A stretch of 64,000 nt of DNA, taken from UBA9160 sp035489755. GTDB lineage: Bacteria > Myxococcota_A > UBA9160. A program made the translations under genes and the position numbers. The stretch is from positions 124,001 to 188,000 of the forward strand of contig DATGZK010000021.1 of assembly GCA_035489755.1 (NCBI GenBank), given 5' to 3'. The notes beneath the pieces were generated by a model. The model made no database searches. It was given only the letters and a program-made list of their open reading frames with translations, and was not told where the DNA came from. Positions 25,742 through 34,244 of this stretch are shown here, in pieces. Positions within the stretch are counted from its first letter, which is position 1, and every line of letters begins with the position of its first letter.

Positions 25742-26625
25742 CCGGCAACGCCCCGGCGATGCATTTTCCACTCCAGCAGCGTCTTCAGAGCGAGCGTCAC
25801 GAGCGCGAGAAGCGCAAGCAGCGATGCCACCGCGAATGCTGCCGAGGTCTGGTACTCGTTGTAGAGGATCTCGACGTGGAGGGGCATCGTGTTCGTGTAA
25901 CCGCGCACGTGGCCCGAGACGACCGAAACCGCTCCGAACTCGCCCATGGCGCGTGCGTTGAGCAGTACCACGCCGAAGAGCATGCCAAAGCGGATGTTGG
26001 AGAGCGTAACCCGTCGGAAGACTTGCCAGCCGCCAGCACCCAAGGAGACTGCGGCCTCTTCCTCCTCGGCCCCCTGCTCTTCCATGAGGGGGATGAGTTC
26101 GCGCGCGACGAAAGGGAATGTGATGAAAGTCGTGGCAAGTACGATTCCGGGGATGGCGAAGATGATCCGCACGTTGTGCTCGGCGAGAAAACGACCGAAA
26201 AAGCCCTGAAGACCGAAGAGCAGCACAAAGATGAGGCCAGAAATCACGGGAGAGACTGCGAAGGGCAAGTCGATCAGGGTAATGAGCGTGCTCTTCCCGC
26301 GGAAGTCGAACTTGGCAATTGCCCATGCCGCAGCCACACCAAAGAGCGTGTTGAGCGGCACGGAAATCGCGGCCACGAGGAGGGTGAGACCGATTGCGGA
26401 GCGCGCATCGTGCTCGGTAATTGCAGCCACAAACACGCCGAGCCCGCTCGAGAATGCGTTCACGAACACCGCCGCAAGGGGGAGTCCGAGGAAGAGACCC
26501 AGGAAGACGAGCGCCAGAGCGATGAGAACCCGCCGCACGAGGACCGGCTCCTCAAGCGCCCTGGCTCTGGAAACGCCGCCGCCAAACGGAGCATGCGCGA
26601 TCTCCTGCTGGACGGACGCCCACAC
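25738..26625 (-). CDS. cysW: Sulfate ABC transporter permease CysW
   Basis: 295 residues from GTG 26625, two bases after the cysT stop. About six membrane helices. The EAA/cytoplasmic loop is EEEEAAVSLGAGGWQVFRRVTLSNIRFGMLFGVVL, and the typical CysW segments RAMGEFGAVSVVSGHVRGYTNTMPLHVEILY are present. It forms the inner-membrane channel with CysT. An Arg/Ala-rich N-terminal leader (about 25 residues) precedes the first helix, so a later start is possible. It is followed by the 34-codon ORF and not by cysA. Confidence 0.94.
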   Translation of the reverse strand: MWASVQQEIAHAPFGGGVSRARALEEPVLVRRVLIALALVFLGLFLGLPLAAVFVNAFSSGLGVFVAAITEHDARSAIGLTLLVAAISVPLNTLFGVAAAWAIAKFDFRGKSTLITLIDLPFAVSPVISGLIFVLLFGLQGFFGRFLAEHNVRIIFAIPGIVLATTFITFPFVARELIPLMEEQGAEEEEAAVSLGAGGWQVFRRVTLSNIRFGMLFGVVLLNARAMGEFGAVSVVSGHVRGYTNTMPLHVEILYNEYQTSAAFAVASLLALLALVTLALKTLLEWKMHRRGVAG

Positions 26626-26626
26626 C

Positions 26627-27460
26627 TTACGCCTCCTCGCGCCGGCGGATCACGCCTTGCAGCGCATTAATCGCGAGGAGCAGCGCGAACGAGACCACGA
26701 GCAGCACCACTGCCACCGCGGTCGCCCCGGCGTAGTCGTACTGCTCCAGTTTGGTGACGATGAGCAGAGGAGCGATCTCCGTCCGCATCGGCATATTTCC
26801 GGCGATGAAGATGACGGACCCGTATTCGCCGACGCCGCGGGCAAAAGCCAGTGCGAAGCCCGTGAGGAGCGCCGGGAAAAACGCCGGAAATAAAACCCGC
26901 AGAAACGTCTGAACGCGGCCCGCTCCGAGGCTTGCCGCCGCCTCCTCGATCTCCGGATCGATGTCCTGGAGCACGGGCTGAAGCGTGCGCACGACAAACG
27001 GGAGGCCGATGAAGGTGAGGGCGACGACGACGCCGAGCGGCGTGTACGCCACTTGAATCCCAAGCGGTTCGAGGAGGCTGCCGACCCAGCCGTTCTTCGA
27101 GAAAAGTGCAGTGAGCGTGATTCCCGCCACGGCTGTCGGTAGCGCGAACGGCAGGTCCACGAGCGCGTCGACGAGGCGCCTGCCTGGGAAGCGGTAGCGC
27201 ACGAGCACCCACGCCACGATGAGGCCGAACACCGCGTTCACGATGGCCCCGATGAGCGCCGCGCCAAAACTCAGCCGGTACGCGGCGAGCACTCGCGGGC
27301 TCGTCACCTCGCCCACGAACTGACCCCAGCTAAGGGTGGCGGTCTTCACAAAGAGGCCTGCCAGCGGGATGAGGACAATCAGCCCGAGGTACGTGACCGT
27401 AAAGCCGAGCGTCAGCCCGAAGCCGGGCAACACCGATTTTCGTTTCAGGGCGAAGGGCAT
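26627..27460 (-). CDS. cysT: Sulfate ABC transporter permease CysT (CysU)
   Basis: 277 residues from ATG 27460; the frame is open further upstream, but there it overlaps the binding-protein gene. It begins LKRKSVLPGFGLTLGFTVTYLGLIVLIPLAG, the usual first helix. The EAA loop is EEAAASLGAGRVQTFLRVLFPAFFPALLTGFALAFARGVGEYGSVIFIAGN, highly typical of CysT. Partner of CysW. It sits 17 bases after the binding-protein stop and one base before cysW. Confidence 0.94.
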   Translation of the reverse strand: MPFALKRKSVLPGFGLTLGFTVTYLGLIVLIPLAGLFVKTATLSWGQFVGEVTSPRVLAAYRLSFGAALIGAIVNAVFGLIVAWVLVRYRFPGRRLVDALVDLPFALPTAVAGITLTALFSKNGWVGSLLEPLGIQVAYTPLGVVVALTFIGLPFVVRTLQPVLQDIDPEIEEAAASLGAGRVQTFLRVLFPAFFPALLTGFALAFARGVGEYGSVIFIAGNMPMRTEIAPLLIVTKLEQYDYAGATAVAVVLLVVSFALLLAINALQGVIRRREEA

Positions 27461-27477
27461 AGGACCTTCGATCTCTC

Positions 27478-28491
27478 CTAGCGGCCGGGCTGATAGATCT
27501 GGTCGAAGATTCCCCCGTCCGAGAAGTGCTTGGCATGCGTCGCCTTCCAGCCGCCGAAATCCTTCTCGATCGTCACGAGTTCGGGCGTCGGATACTTCTT
27601 CGCGTACTTCGCCGCGATCTCGGGCAGGCTTGGCCGGTAGTAGTTCTTGGCGATGATCTCCTGCGCCTCGGGCGTGTAGAGGTATTCGAGGTAGGCCTTT
27701 GCCACCTCGCTCGTCCCCTTGCGGCGTGTGACCGCGTCCACCCAGGCGACGGGCGGCTCCGCCAGAATGCTGAGGGAGGGAACCACGACCTCGAACCCGC
27801 CCTGCCCGAGCTGTGCGACGGCGAGGTAGGCCTCGTTCTCCCATCCGATCAGCACATCGCCGATGCCCCGCTCAACGAACGTCGTGGTCGAGCCGCGGGC
27901 TCCGGTGTCGAGTACGGGAGCGTTGCGGTAGAGCTTCTCCACGAACTCCCTCGCCTTCGCTTCGTCGCCGCCGCCCTTTTTCAGCCCGTAGGCCCAGGCC
28001 GCGAGATAGTTCCAGCGAGCGCCACCCGAGGTCTTCGGGTTCGGAGTGATGACAGCGACGCCGGGCCGAACGAGGTCGTCCCAGTCCTTAATGCCTTTGG
28101 GATTCCCCTTGCGGACGAGGAACACGATGGTCGAGGTGTAGGGGCAACTGTTGTTGGGCAGGCGCTTTTGCCAGTCCGCGGGGAGGAGCTGCGCGCGTTC
28201 GGAGAGCTGATCGATGTCGAAGGCCATCGCGAGTGTCACGACGTCGGCGTCAAGGCCATCGATCACTGCGCGGGCCTGCTTACCCGAGCCGCCGTGGGAC
28301 TGGTTCACGGTGACTTTCGCGCCGCCATGGCTCTTCGCCCAAGAAGCCCCGAAGGCCTGGTTTACGGCGCTGTAGAGCTCGCGGGTCGGGTCGTACGAGA
28401 CGTTGAGCAGGCTGACATCAGCCGCCCCTGCGAGACCCGAGAGACCCACGACGCAGAGGAAACCCCACAGCCCCTTTCGAAACCTCGGCAC
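27478..28491 (-). CDS. sbp: Periplasmic sulfate-binding protein
   Basis: 337 residues from GTG 28491, with GGGAGGGA four bases upstream. Signal peptide: RFRKGLWGFLCVVGLSGLAGAA then DVSLLNVSYDPTRELYSAVN, the mature start conserved in Sbp/CysP. Ligand-site segments are SHGGSGKQARAV, TPNPKTSGGARWNYLAAWAYG and VLDTGARGSTTTF. The C-terminus is EIAAKYAKKYPTPELVTIEKDFGGW. It captures sulfate (or thiosulfate) for CysTWA. It is the first gene of the operon, behind a candidate sigma54 promoter, and divergent from an enhancer-binding regulator. Confidence 0.94.
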   Translation of the reverse strand: MPRFRKGLWGFLCVVGLSGLAGAADVSLLNVSYDPTRELYSAVNQAFGASWAKSHGGAKVTVNQSHGGSGKQARAVIDGLDADVVTLAMAFDIDQLSERAQLLPADWQKRLPNNSCPYTSTIVFLVRKGNPKGIKDWDDLVRPGVAVITPNPKTSGGARWNYLAAWAYGLKKGGGDEAKAREFVEKLYRNAPVLDTGARGSTTTFVERGIGDVLIGWENEAYLAVAQLGQGGFEVVVPSLSILAEPPVAWVDAVTRRKGTSEVAKAYLEYLYTPEAQEIIAKNYYRPSLPEIAAKYAKKYPTPELVTIEKDFGGWKATHAKHFSDGGIFDQIYQPGR

Positions 28492-28564
28492 GTTCCCTCC
28501 CGTCCTTCCCCGCGGTGGGCGGGCGGCTGCGCCCTCGCCGCTGGGCCGGCACGCCGCTCGCAGG

Positions 28565-28580
28565 AGCAAGGCCCATGCCG
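28565..28580 (-). promoter_or_regulatory. Candidate sigma54 (-24/-12) promoter of the sulfate operon
   Basis: On the minus strand the sequence reads CCGGCATGGGCCTTGCT. It keeps the invariant GG and GC with exactly ten bases between them, plus GGCA and TTGC of the consensus TGGCAC-N5-TTGC. Transcription would start near 28554, leaving about 60 bases before GTG 28491. The divergent neighbour is a sigma54 enhancer-binding protein, as expected for local control. This is a consensus match by eye, not a scored one. Confidence 0.6.
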
Positions 28581-28603
28581 GGGGTGGGGACGCTTCATCG
28601 CAG

Positions 28604-28617
28604 GCGGAGCGCTCCGC
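28604..28617. promoter_or_regulatory. Perfect 14-base palindrome, possible regulator site
   Basis: GCGGAGCGCTCCGC is a perfect inverted repeat in the intergenic region between the sulfate-binding gene and the enhancer-binding regulator. It lies about 25 bases upstream of the -24 element. Enhancer-binding proteins bind such dyads, usually somewhat farther upstream, so it is a candidate upstream activator site. It could also be a GC-rich coincidence. Confidence 0.35.
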
Positions 28618-28668
28618 AGACCTAGCGACCGTCAAGATCTGTTAAATAAGCTTGAATTTTGATCGTAT

Positions 28669-28697
28669 TTGACAGATAAGTCGTTTTATATGATAGA
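28669..28697 (+). promoter_or_regulatory. Possible sigma70-type promoter of the regulator gene
   Basis: TTGACA at 28669-28674 is a perfect -35 hexamer. The AT-rich stretch that follows holds TATATGATAGAT around 28688-28699, but no hexamer at ideal spacing matches TATAAT well. This ~85-base block is strikingly AT-rich for the region. It lies just before ATG 28729. Confidence 0.35.
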
Positions 28698-28728
28698 TTA
28701 CTGGTCTTATTTCACGGAGTGAGGTCTC

Positions 28729-30351
28729 ATGGAGAAATTCATGCCTTTGCTGCTGGAGCTGTGGCGCGAAGCCTGCCGGCATATCGAGATTGAACAGTCG
28801 GTCGAGCGGATCGCGCCGATCCTGCTGCGCGAGGTTCCCGTCGACGTCCTCCTCGTGCGACGGATCGATCTTCCTCGCGCAGGCGTCGAGACGGTCGCCT
28901 GCGCAGTGTGCCAGGACGGAAGCCCGCCCAATAAAGCGCGCAGCGATCTCACGCCCCGCGAGCTCGAGCGCCTGGTCTCTTGGTGCCGGCGCGGCGAGAT
29001 TGCGCATCGCCCGGGGGACAAGCTAGACGCTGCGGTTCCCGGCCTCCTGCCGGAAGGGCTGGATGGAGACGTCCTTGCGGGGCCGCTGGTCTCGCGCGAC
29101 GGGCCCATCGGCGTCGTGCTGCTCGTCGCTCGCACGCCCCACAGCTTTCGCGCCGAACACGCGGCGCTCTTCTCCACCCTCATCGAGCCCTTCACGGTTG
29201 CGCTCGAGAACGATCACCGCTTGCGCGAGATCTCCACACTGCGCGAAGCGGCGGAGGCGGATCGGATCTCGCTCCTCTCTCGCCTCGGCCGCACGGAGCT
29301 GCGCGAAACGATCGTCGGCGCAGACGGCGGCCTGCGTCCGGTACTCGAGCGCGTGGATCTCGTCGCGGGCCTCGACGTCCCGGTGCTGATCCTCGGTGAG
29401 ACGGGCTCCGGCAAGGAGGTGATCGCCCGCGCAATCCACAGCCGCTCGCATCGCTCCTCCGGGCCATTCCTGCGCGTCAACTGCGGCGCGATCCCGTCGG
29501 GTCTCATCGACTCGGAGCTCTTCGGCCACGAGCGCGGCAGCTTCACCGGTGCGGTCGGGGAGCGGAAAGGATGGTTCGAGCGAGCCGACGGCGGGACGCT
29601 CTTCCTCGACGAGATTGGAGAGCTTCCGCTCGAAGCACAGGTGCGACTGCTGCGCGTGCTGCAAGACGGCACGCTCGAACGCGTGGGCGGTCACCGCCAG
29701 ATCTCCGTGGACGTTCGGATTGTCGCGGCCACCCACCGCGACCTTCAGGCGATGATTCTTGAAAGGCGCTTCCGCGAGGACCTTTGGTATCGAATTGCAG
29801 TCTTCCCGATCGATCTGGCCCCGCTCCGAGATCGCGCCGAGGATCTGCCGGCGCTCGCAGTCCACTTCGCCCTGCGCGCCGCCAAACGCTTTGGCACGCC
29901 TCCTCTCCTACCCTCGCCTTCCGATCTGGACCTCCTCATCCGGTATCCCTGGCCCGGCAATGTCCGCGAGCTGGCGACGGTCATGGAACGTGCCGTCATC
30001 CTCGGCAACGGTCGGGCGCTCGAGGTGGAGCGCGCCCTTGGACCCGTACCCGCCGCGCGGACACCGAACAGCGCCGATAGCGTGACGCCGCTCATCTCTC
30101 CCGCTCGCAGCGCGCCGATCACACAGAGCGGGAGCAAGATCGCGACTCTCAACGAGGCCATGGCCCAGCACATCGAAGCGGCCCTGGCGCAGACCCATGG
30201 CCGCATCGAGGGTCGCTACGGTGCAGCGGCACTGTTGGAGATCAACCCCCACACGCTCCGCGCGCGAATGCGCAAGCTCCGCGTGGACTGGCGGCGACAT
30301 CGGCGGAGCGGAGCGAGCTGGGCTGCGATGTCCGCTTCTCCCCAAAATTAG
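28729..30351 (+). CDS. Sigma54-dependent enhancer-binding transcriptional regulator
   Basis: 540 residues. Residues ~15-165 form a GAF-like sensory domain (NorR/FhlA-type arrangement, no receiver). The AAA+ domain has Walker A ILGETGSGKEVIARAIH, the sigma54-contact loop as ELFGHERGSFTGAVGERKGW (GSFTGA for GAFTGA, a tolerated variant), Walker B GGTLFLDEIGELP and the sensor/Arg-finger region FREDLWYRIAVFPIDLAPLRDR. The C-terminal Fis-type HTH is EAALAQTHGRIEGRYGAAALLEINPHTLRARMRKL. It is divergent from the sulfate operon, whose upstream DNA carries a sigma54-like element. Control of that operon is likely by position. Confidence 0.92.
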   Translation: MEKFMPLLLELWREACRHIEIEQSVERIAPILLREVPVDVLLVRRIDLPRAGVETVACAVCQDGSPPNKARSDLTPRELERLVSWCRRGEIAHRPGDKLDAAVPGLLPEGLDGDVLAGPLVSRDGPIGVVLLVARTPHSFRAEHAALFSTLIEPFTVALENDHRLREISTLREAAEADRISLLSRLGRTELRETIVGADGGLRPVLERVDLVAGLDVPVLILGETGSGKEVIARAIHSRSHRSSGPFLRVNCGAIPSGLIDSELFGHERGSFTGAVGERKGWFERADGGTLFLDEIGELPLEAQVRLLRVLQDGTLERVGGHRQISVDVRIVAATHRDLQAMILERRFREDLWYRIAVFPIDLAPLRDRAEDLPALAVHFALRAAKRFGTPPLLPSPSDLDLLIRYPWPGNVRELATVMERAVILGNGRALEVERALGPVPAARTPNSADSVTPLISPARSAPITQSGSKIATLNEAMAQHIEAALAQTHGRIEGRYGAAALLEINPHTLRARMRKLRVDWRRHRRSGASWAAMSASPQN

Positions 30352-30591
30352 AGCAGCGCAGCCCGCTCGATATGCGTCGTAGCGGCGCCCTTGCGCCTTG
30401 GCGCAGGCCCCCGTTGGGCGGGAGGGCGCAGGCCGCCGGCCAAAATCTATTGGGACGGCGATCACTTGCGACCCGAAGGTCTAGTCTAGGGGAAAAGCAT
30501 TCTTGATCTCATGCCGCTGCGCATGGTAGGATGTTGTTGCCGGAAGGTTTGGACTGCGTAGGACCCTCTCAAAGAAGAGGAGGCGGACATC

Positions 30592-30978
30592 ATGCGGCGA
30601 CAGCATTGGGTCTCGAGGTTGGGGTGGATCGCGGCGGTCTCGCTGCTCGCCTTCGGCACTGCTGGGAGCGCATGGGCGACACCCAATTCCCACCAGACGG
30701 ACGTCACCGCGCCCTTGTTGAGTCTGACCCTGAAGGGTTCACCGGTATCCTTCTCGGACAGTGGATTCGGACAAAAGCTGACTGACGGTGCGGTGTTCGG
30801 GGTCGTTCCTGGAAATCCAGGCAACCACTTTGGCTGGTTGAAGGGCGGCAAGGGGCTTGGGACCGGCTCGCTAGGGGGCGGTTTTGCGCCCGGACCCGCC
30901 ATCCCCGAGCCGAGCGCTGCGCTCGTCTTCGCGGCCGGAGCCCTTGTGGTGGGTCGGAGGCTCCGCATTCGGAAGTAG
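30592..30978 (+). CDS. PEP-CTERM-sorted small secreted protein
   Basis: 128 residues, with GAGGAGG upstream of the ATG. Signal peptide: VSRLGWIAAVSLLAFGTAGSAWA. The mature part has a short beta-rich region (APLLSLTLKGSPVSFSDSGF) and a Gly-rich stretch (GWLKGGKGLGTGSLGGGF). The end is IPEPSAALVFAAGALVVGRRLRIRK: a PEP motif, a membrane helix and a basic tail, which together make the PEP-CTERM sorting signal cleaved by exosortases. It lies between the sigma54 regulator and pntB, 14 kb from the exopolysaccharide locus. Most likely an extracellular-matrix or surface protein; no enzymatic domain. Confidence 0.85.
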   Translation: MRRQHWVSRLGWIAAVSLLAFGTAGSAWATPNSHQTDVTAPLLSLTLKGSPVSFSDSGFGQKLTDGAVFGVVPGNPGNHFGWLKGGKGLGTGSLGGGFAPGPAIPEPSAALVFAAGALVVGRRLRIRK

Positions 30979-31032
30979 CCAGGGTGGACCCGTTCCCCAG
31001 CTAGCCCAGACCTAGAGCTAGCGGCTACAGAG

Positions 31033-31064
31033 GGCCTCGAGCTCGAACAGAGCTCGCGAAGGCC
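31033..31064. terminator. Hairpin between convergent genes, possible terminator
   Basis: A stem GGCCT + CGAGCTC with a five-base loop (GAACA) pairs with GAGCTCG and, after a three-base bulge, AGGCC. It lies midway between the PEP-CTERM gene and the convergent pntB, so it could end both transcripts. There is no T-run on either side. Confidence 0.4.
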
Positions 31065-31102
31065 GCATCAGTCCCGCCGCCCGCGCTCCCTTGACGCGCC
31101 AA

Positions 31103-32485
31103 CTATGCGTTCTTCATCTCCGCGACGAGCTTGGTGAGGGATGCCTTGGCGTCACCGAAGAGCAGCGCTGTCTTGGGATTGTAGAAGAGCTCGTTCTCGA
31201 TGCCGGCGAAGCCGGGATTCATGCTGCGCTTTAGCACGATCACTTGCTTCGCGTAGTCCGCATTCAGGATGGGCATGCCATAGATCGGGCTCGATTTGTC
31301 GTTCCGCGCCGCCGGGTTCACGACGTCATTGGCGCCGATCACGAGCGCTACATCGGCGTTCGCGAACTGGGGGTTGATCTCGTCCATATCGAGCAGCTTG
31401 TCGTAGGGGATGTTCGCCTCCGCAAGCAGCACATTCATATGCCCGGGCATGCGGCCCGCGACGGGATGAATCGCGTATTTGACCTCCCCGCCACGCACCT
31501 CCACCTGCTCGGCCAGCTCGCGCACCTGGTGCTGCGCCTGGGCCACCGCCATCCCGTAGCCGGGAACCACGATCACAAGGCGGGCATAGGCCAGCTGGAT
31601 CGCCGCATCCTCGACCGTGGTAGAGCGCACCGCGAGTCCAGAGGCTGTCTTCCCGGCCACTGCGGCCTCTGCGCCGCCGCCGAAGGCCCCGAATAGCACG
31701 TTGCGGAAGGATCGGTTCATTGCCCGACTCATTAAGATCGAGAGCAGAAAGCCCGAGGCCCCGTCCAGCGCACCGGCGATCAGAAGCACGTTGTTGGAAA
31801 GGGCGAAACCCGTAGCAGCTGAGGCCAGCCCGGCGTAGGAGTTGAGCAGCGACACCACGACAGGCATGTCGGCACCGCCGATCGGAAGCACCATGAGGAC
31901 CCCGATCGCAAGGCCAAAGCAGGCCATCGCATAGAAGAGGTGCGCGTTCCCGGGGTCGAAGATGAGGTACAAGAGGATCCCAAAAGTCGACGCGAAGAGC
32001 GCGAGGTTGCTCGCATTCTGGAGCGGATACGTGATCGGCGCGCCGCGTACTAGCTCCTGGAGCTTCGCGAACGCCATGAAGCTGCCGGTGATCGTGAGCG
32101 AGCCGAACATCACCTCGAAGCCCACGGCCGCCATCGTCGCCGACCCGAGCTCTGCGCCGTGGCGATAGTACTTGTCGATTCCAACCAGCGTCGCGGCCAG
32201 CGCACCAAAGGCGTGAGAGATCGCGATGCGCTGTGGCATCGCGGTCATCGGCATAAAGATCGCCATCGGCGCCCCGATCGCGGAGCCGAGCACAAGTCCG
32301 GCGAGAATCCACTCGAAGCGCACGATCTCGTGCTGAAGCAGCGTACCGACAACCGCGATCAGCATGCCGATCGCGCCAAGGTTCATGCCGCGGCGCGCCG
32401 TGTCCGGTGACGAAAGGCCCCGAAGGCTCAGGATGAAGAGGACGGAGGCCGTGAGGTAGGAGGCTTGGATGAACCAATCTTTCAC
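31103..32485 (-). CDS. pntB: NAD(P) transhydrogenase subunit beta
   Basis: 460 residues. Eight or more membrane helices in the N-terminal half, then the soluble NADP(H)-binding domain III: VIVVPGYGMAVAQAQHQVRELAEQ, YAIHPVAGRMPGHMNVLLAEANIPYD, NPQFANADVALVIGANDVVNPAARND and PILNADYAKQVIVLKRSMNPGFAG, all hallmarks of PntB. It couples proton movement to hydride transfer from NADH to NADP+. Its start overlaps the pntAB stop by four bases. It is third in a split three-gene operon. Confidence 0.96.
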   Translation of the reverse strand: MKDWFIQASYLTASVLFILSLRGLSSPDTARRGMNLGAIGMLIAVVGTLLQHEIVRFEWILAGLVLGSAIGAPMAIFMPMTAMPQRIAISHAFGALAATLVGIDKYYRHGAELGSATMAAVGFEVMFGSLTITGSFMAFAKLQELVRGAPITYPLQNASNLALFASTFGILLYLIFDPGNAHLFYAMACFGLAIGVLMVLPIGGADMPVVVSLLNSYAGLASAATGFALSNNVLLIAGALDGASGFLLSILMSRAMNRSFRNVLFGAFGGGAEAAVAGKTASGLAVRSTTVEDAAIQLAYARLVIVVPGYGMAVAQAQHQVRELAEQVEVRGGEVKYAIHPVAGRMPGHMNVLLAEANIPYDKLLDMDEINPQFANADVALVIGANDVVNPAARNDKSSPIYGMPILNADYAKQVIVLKRSMNPGFAGIENELFYNPKTALLFGDAKASLTKLVAEMKNA

Positions 32486-32778
32486 TTCTTCGCCTTCCGA
32501 TCCTGCCGGAACATCTTGAGCATGCGGTCGGTGATCATGAAGCCACCCACGACGTTGATGGTCGCTGCGGTTACCGCGACGAAGCCGAGCGCGGTGGAGA
32601 CCGGCCCGTAGTTCGCTCCGGCCGCAACAAGAGAGCCCACGAGGGAGATGCCCGAGATCGCGTTCGTCGCCGACATGAGCGGCGTATGCAGGAGCGGGGG
32701 AACACGCGAGATGACCTGGTATCCCACAAAACCCGCGAGAATGAAGACGTAGACCTGCATGAGCACTGTAGGCGTCAT
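32482..32778 (-). CDS. pntAB: NAD(P) transhydrogenase subunit alpha, membrane part
   Basis: 98 residues from ATG 32778, with GGGAGGGGAGG upstream. Three to four hydrophobic helices with VYVFILAGFVGYQVISRVPPLLHTPLMSATNAISGI, the family signature, and GFMITDRMLKMFR at the end. This is the membrane-only alpha-2 fragment of organisms with split PntA. It lies 16 bases after the pntAA stop, and its stop overlaps pntB. Confidence 0.93.
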   Translation of the reverse strand: MTPTVLMQVYVFILAGFVGYQVISRVPPLLHTPLMSATNAISGISLVGSLVAAGANYGPVSTALGFVAVTAATINVVGGFMITDRMLKMFRQDRKAKK

Positions 32779-32794
32779 CGAAGCCTCCCCTCCC

Positions 32795-33964
32795 TCACGT
32801 TCCGCCGCCGCCGGCGAGCTCTTCCAGGCGCGTGCGCGTCCCCTCGTGCTCCACCCGTCCCTCGCGCGTAACGAGCGGAGCGCGTGTAAGCTCGTCCTCA
32901 AGGTCGAGGACGAGCTTACCCTCCTTCACGAGGTGAAGGACGAAGGTTGCCACGTTGCGAGCGAAGAGCTGACTCGCATGCGTCGCATGGGCGCTCGGGA
33001 GGTTTAGGGGCCCCCGGACCTGCACCCCGTGCGCAACGATGTCGCGGCCTGCCTGCGTCAGCGCGCAGTTCCCGCCTTGCTCCGCTGCGAGATCGACAAT
33101 CACGGAGCCCGGGCGCATTCCGCGTACGGTGTCCTCATCAATCAGAAGCGGCGCGCGCTGGCCTGGGACCTGCGCTGTCGTGATGATCACGTCGGCGGCG
33201 CGCACTCGATCGCCAAGGAGCGCCCGCTGACGCGCGTAGAATTCCTCGCTCTGCGCCTTGGCGTAGCCTCCGCTGTCCTCTGCGTCCCCGGTCTCGAGGA
33301 GGAGTTCGACGAAGCGCGCGCCGAGACTCTGGACCTGCTCCTTCACCGCGGGCCGTGTGTCATAGGCTTCGACCACGGCGCCGAGGCGCCGCGCCGTCGC
33401 GATGGCCTGGAGCCCGGCAACCCCGGCGCCCACCACAAGCACCCGTGCCGGGGAGATCGTGCCCGCGGCGGTCACCAGCATCGGGAAGATCTTGGGCAGT
33501 ACCTGCGCGCCGAGGAGCACGGCGTGGTATCCGGCGATCGTGGCCATGGAGGAGAGAACATCCATGCTCTGGGCGCGGGTAATGCGAGGGATGAGCTCGA
33601 GGGCGAACGCGGTAATGCGCCGGGCCGCGAGATGGCGCGCGACGCCGGGCATATCGAGCGGACGCAAGAGTCCAACGAGCGTCGCACCCTCGCGCATGAG
33701 ATCGATCTCGTGGCCTCCGTGCTCGAGCACGCGCGGCGGCTGCACCTTCACCACAAGGTCGGCGCGACCCAGGAGGAGCGTCGCGTCGCTCGCGACGGTG
33801 GCTCCAGCCCTCACATAGGAGTCGTCCTCGAAGCCCGCGCTGGCCCCGGCCCCCGTTTCGACGGCGACCTCGATCCCCGCTTTGGCAAGTGCCTTCACGG
33901 AATCGGGCACCAGCGCCACGCGGCGCTCTCCGGGCCAGGTCTCCTTCGGGACGGCCAAAATCAA
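32795..33964 (-). CDS. pntAA: NAD(P) transhydrogenase subunit alpha, NAD-binding part
   Basis: About 389 residues from TTG 33964, which gives the family N-terminus LILAVPKETWPGERRVALVP and has GAGG upstream. GTG 34006 and ATG 34027 lie in frame but add non-conserved sequence and lack ribosome-binding sites. The NAD domain has RVLVVGAGVAGLQAIATARRLGA and YDTRPAVKEQVQSLGA. TTAQVPGQRAPLLI and GSVIVDLAAEQGGNCALTQ follow, as expected of PntA/alanine-dehydrogenase folds. First gene of the operon. The DNA upstream is decayed, so the promoter should be within 33965-34240. Confidence 0.92.
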   Translation of the reverse strand: MILAVPKETWPGERRVALVPDSVKALAKAGIEVAVETGAGASAGFEDDSYVRAGATVASDATLLLGRADLVVKVQPPRVLEHGGHEIDLMREGATLVGLLRPLDMPGVARHLAARRITAFALELIPRITRAQSMDVLSSMATIAGYHAVLLGAQVLPKIFPMLVTAAGTISPARVLVVGAGVAGLQAIATARRLGAVVEAYDTRPAVKEQVQSLGARFVELLLETGDAEDSGGYAKAQSEEFYARQRALLGDRVRAADVIITTAQVPGQRAPLLIDEDTVRGMRPGSVIVDLAAEQGGNCALTQAGRDIVAHGVQVRGPLNLPSAHATHASQLFARNVATFVLHLVKEGKLVLDLEDELTRAPLVTREGRVEHEGTRTRLEELAGGGGT

Positions 33965-34244
33965 GGATGGCCTCGCGCGGCGCGCTTCATGTGACTTCTC
34001 CTTCACGCCCGCGGGCGGCCGCAGCATACGCCAGACCCGGGCGAAGCTGCAGGGTTTCCCGAAAGGCGACGGCTCTACCGCCCCGCACCTTCTGCCGCCG
34101 GCCGGCAAAAGGAGCCGCCGTGCCAACGGCAGCGCACCCGCGCGGGCGAGGCAGATCTCCAACCAAGGCGAGGGAAGGGACGTGAGGCTCTTGTTGATGC
34201 CCCGAGCTCCGTGCCACCCCTCGCGGCGAGCCCGCCTAGGACTC

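Noticed and set aside
30483..30591. Sigma54 promoter before the PEP-CTERM gene
   Set aside because: I searched for GG-N10-GC; the nearest pairs have spacings of 8 or 12, so no acceptable element was found.
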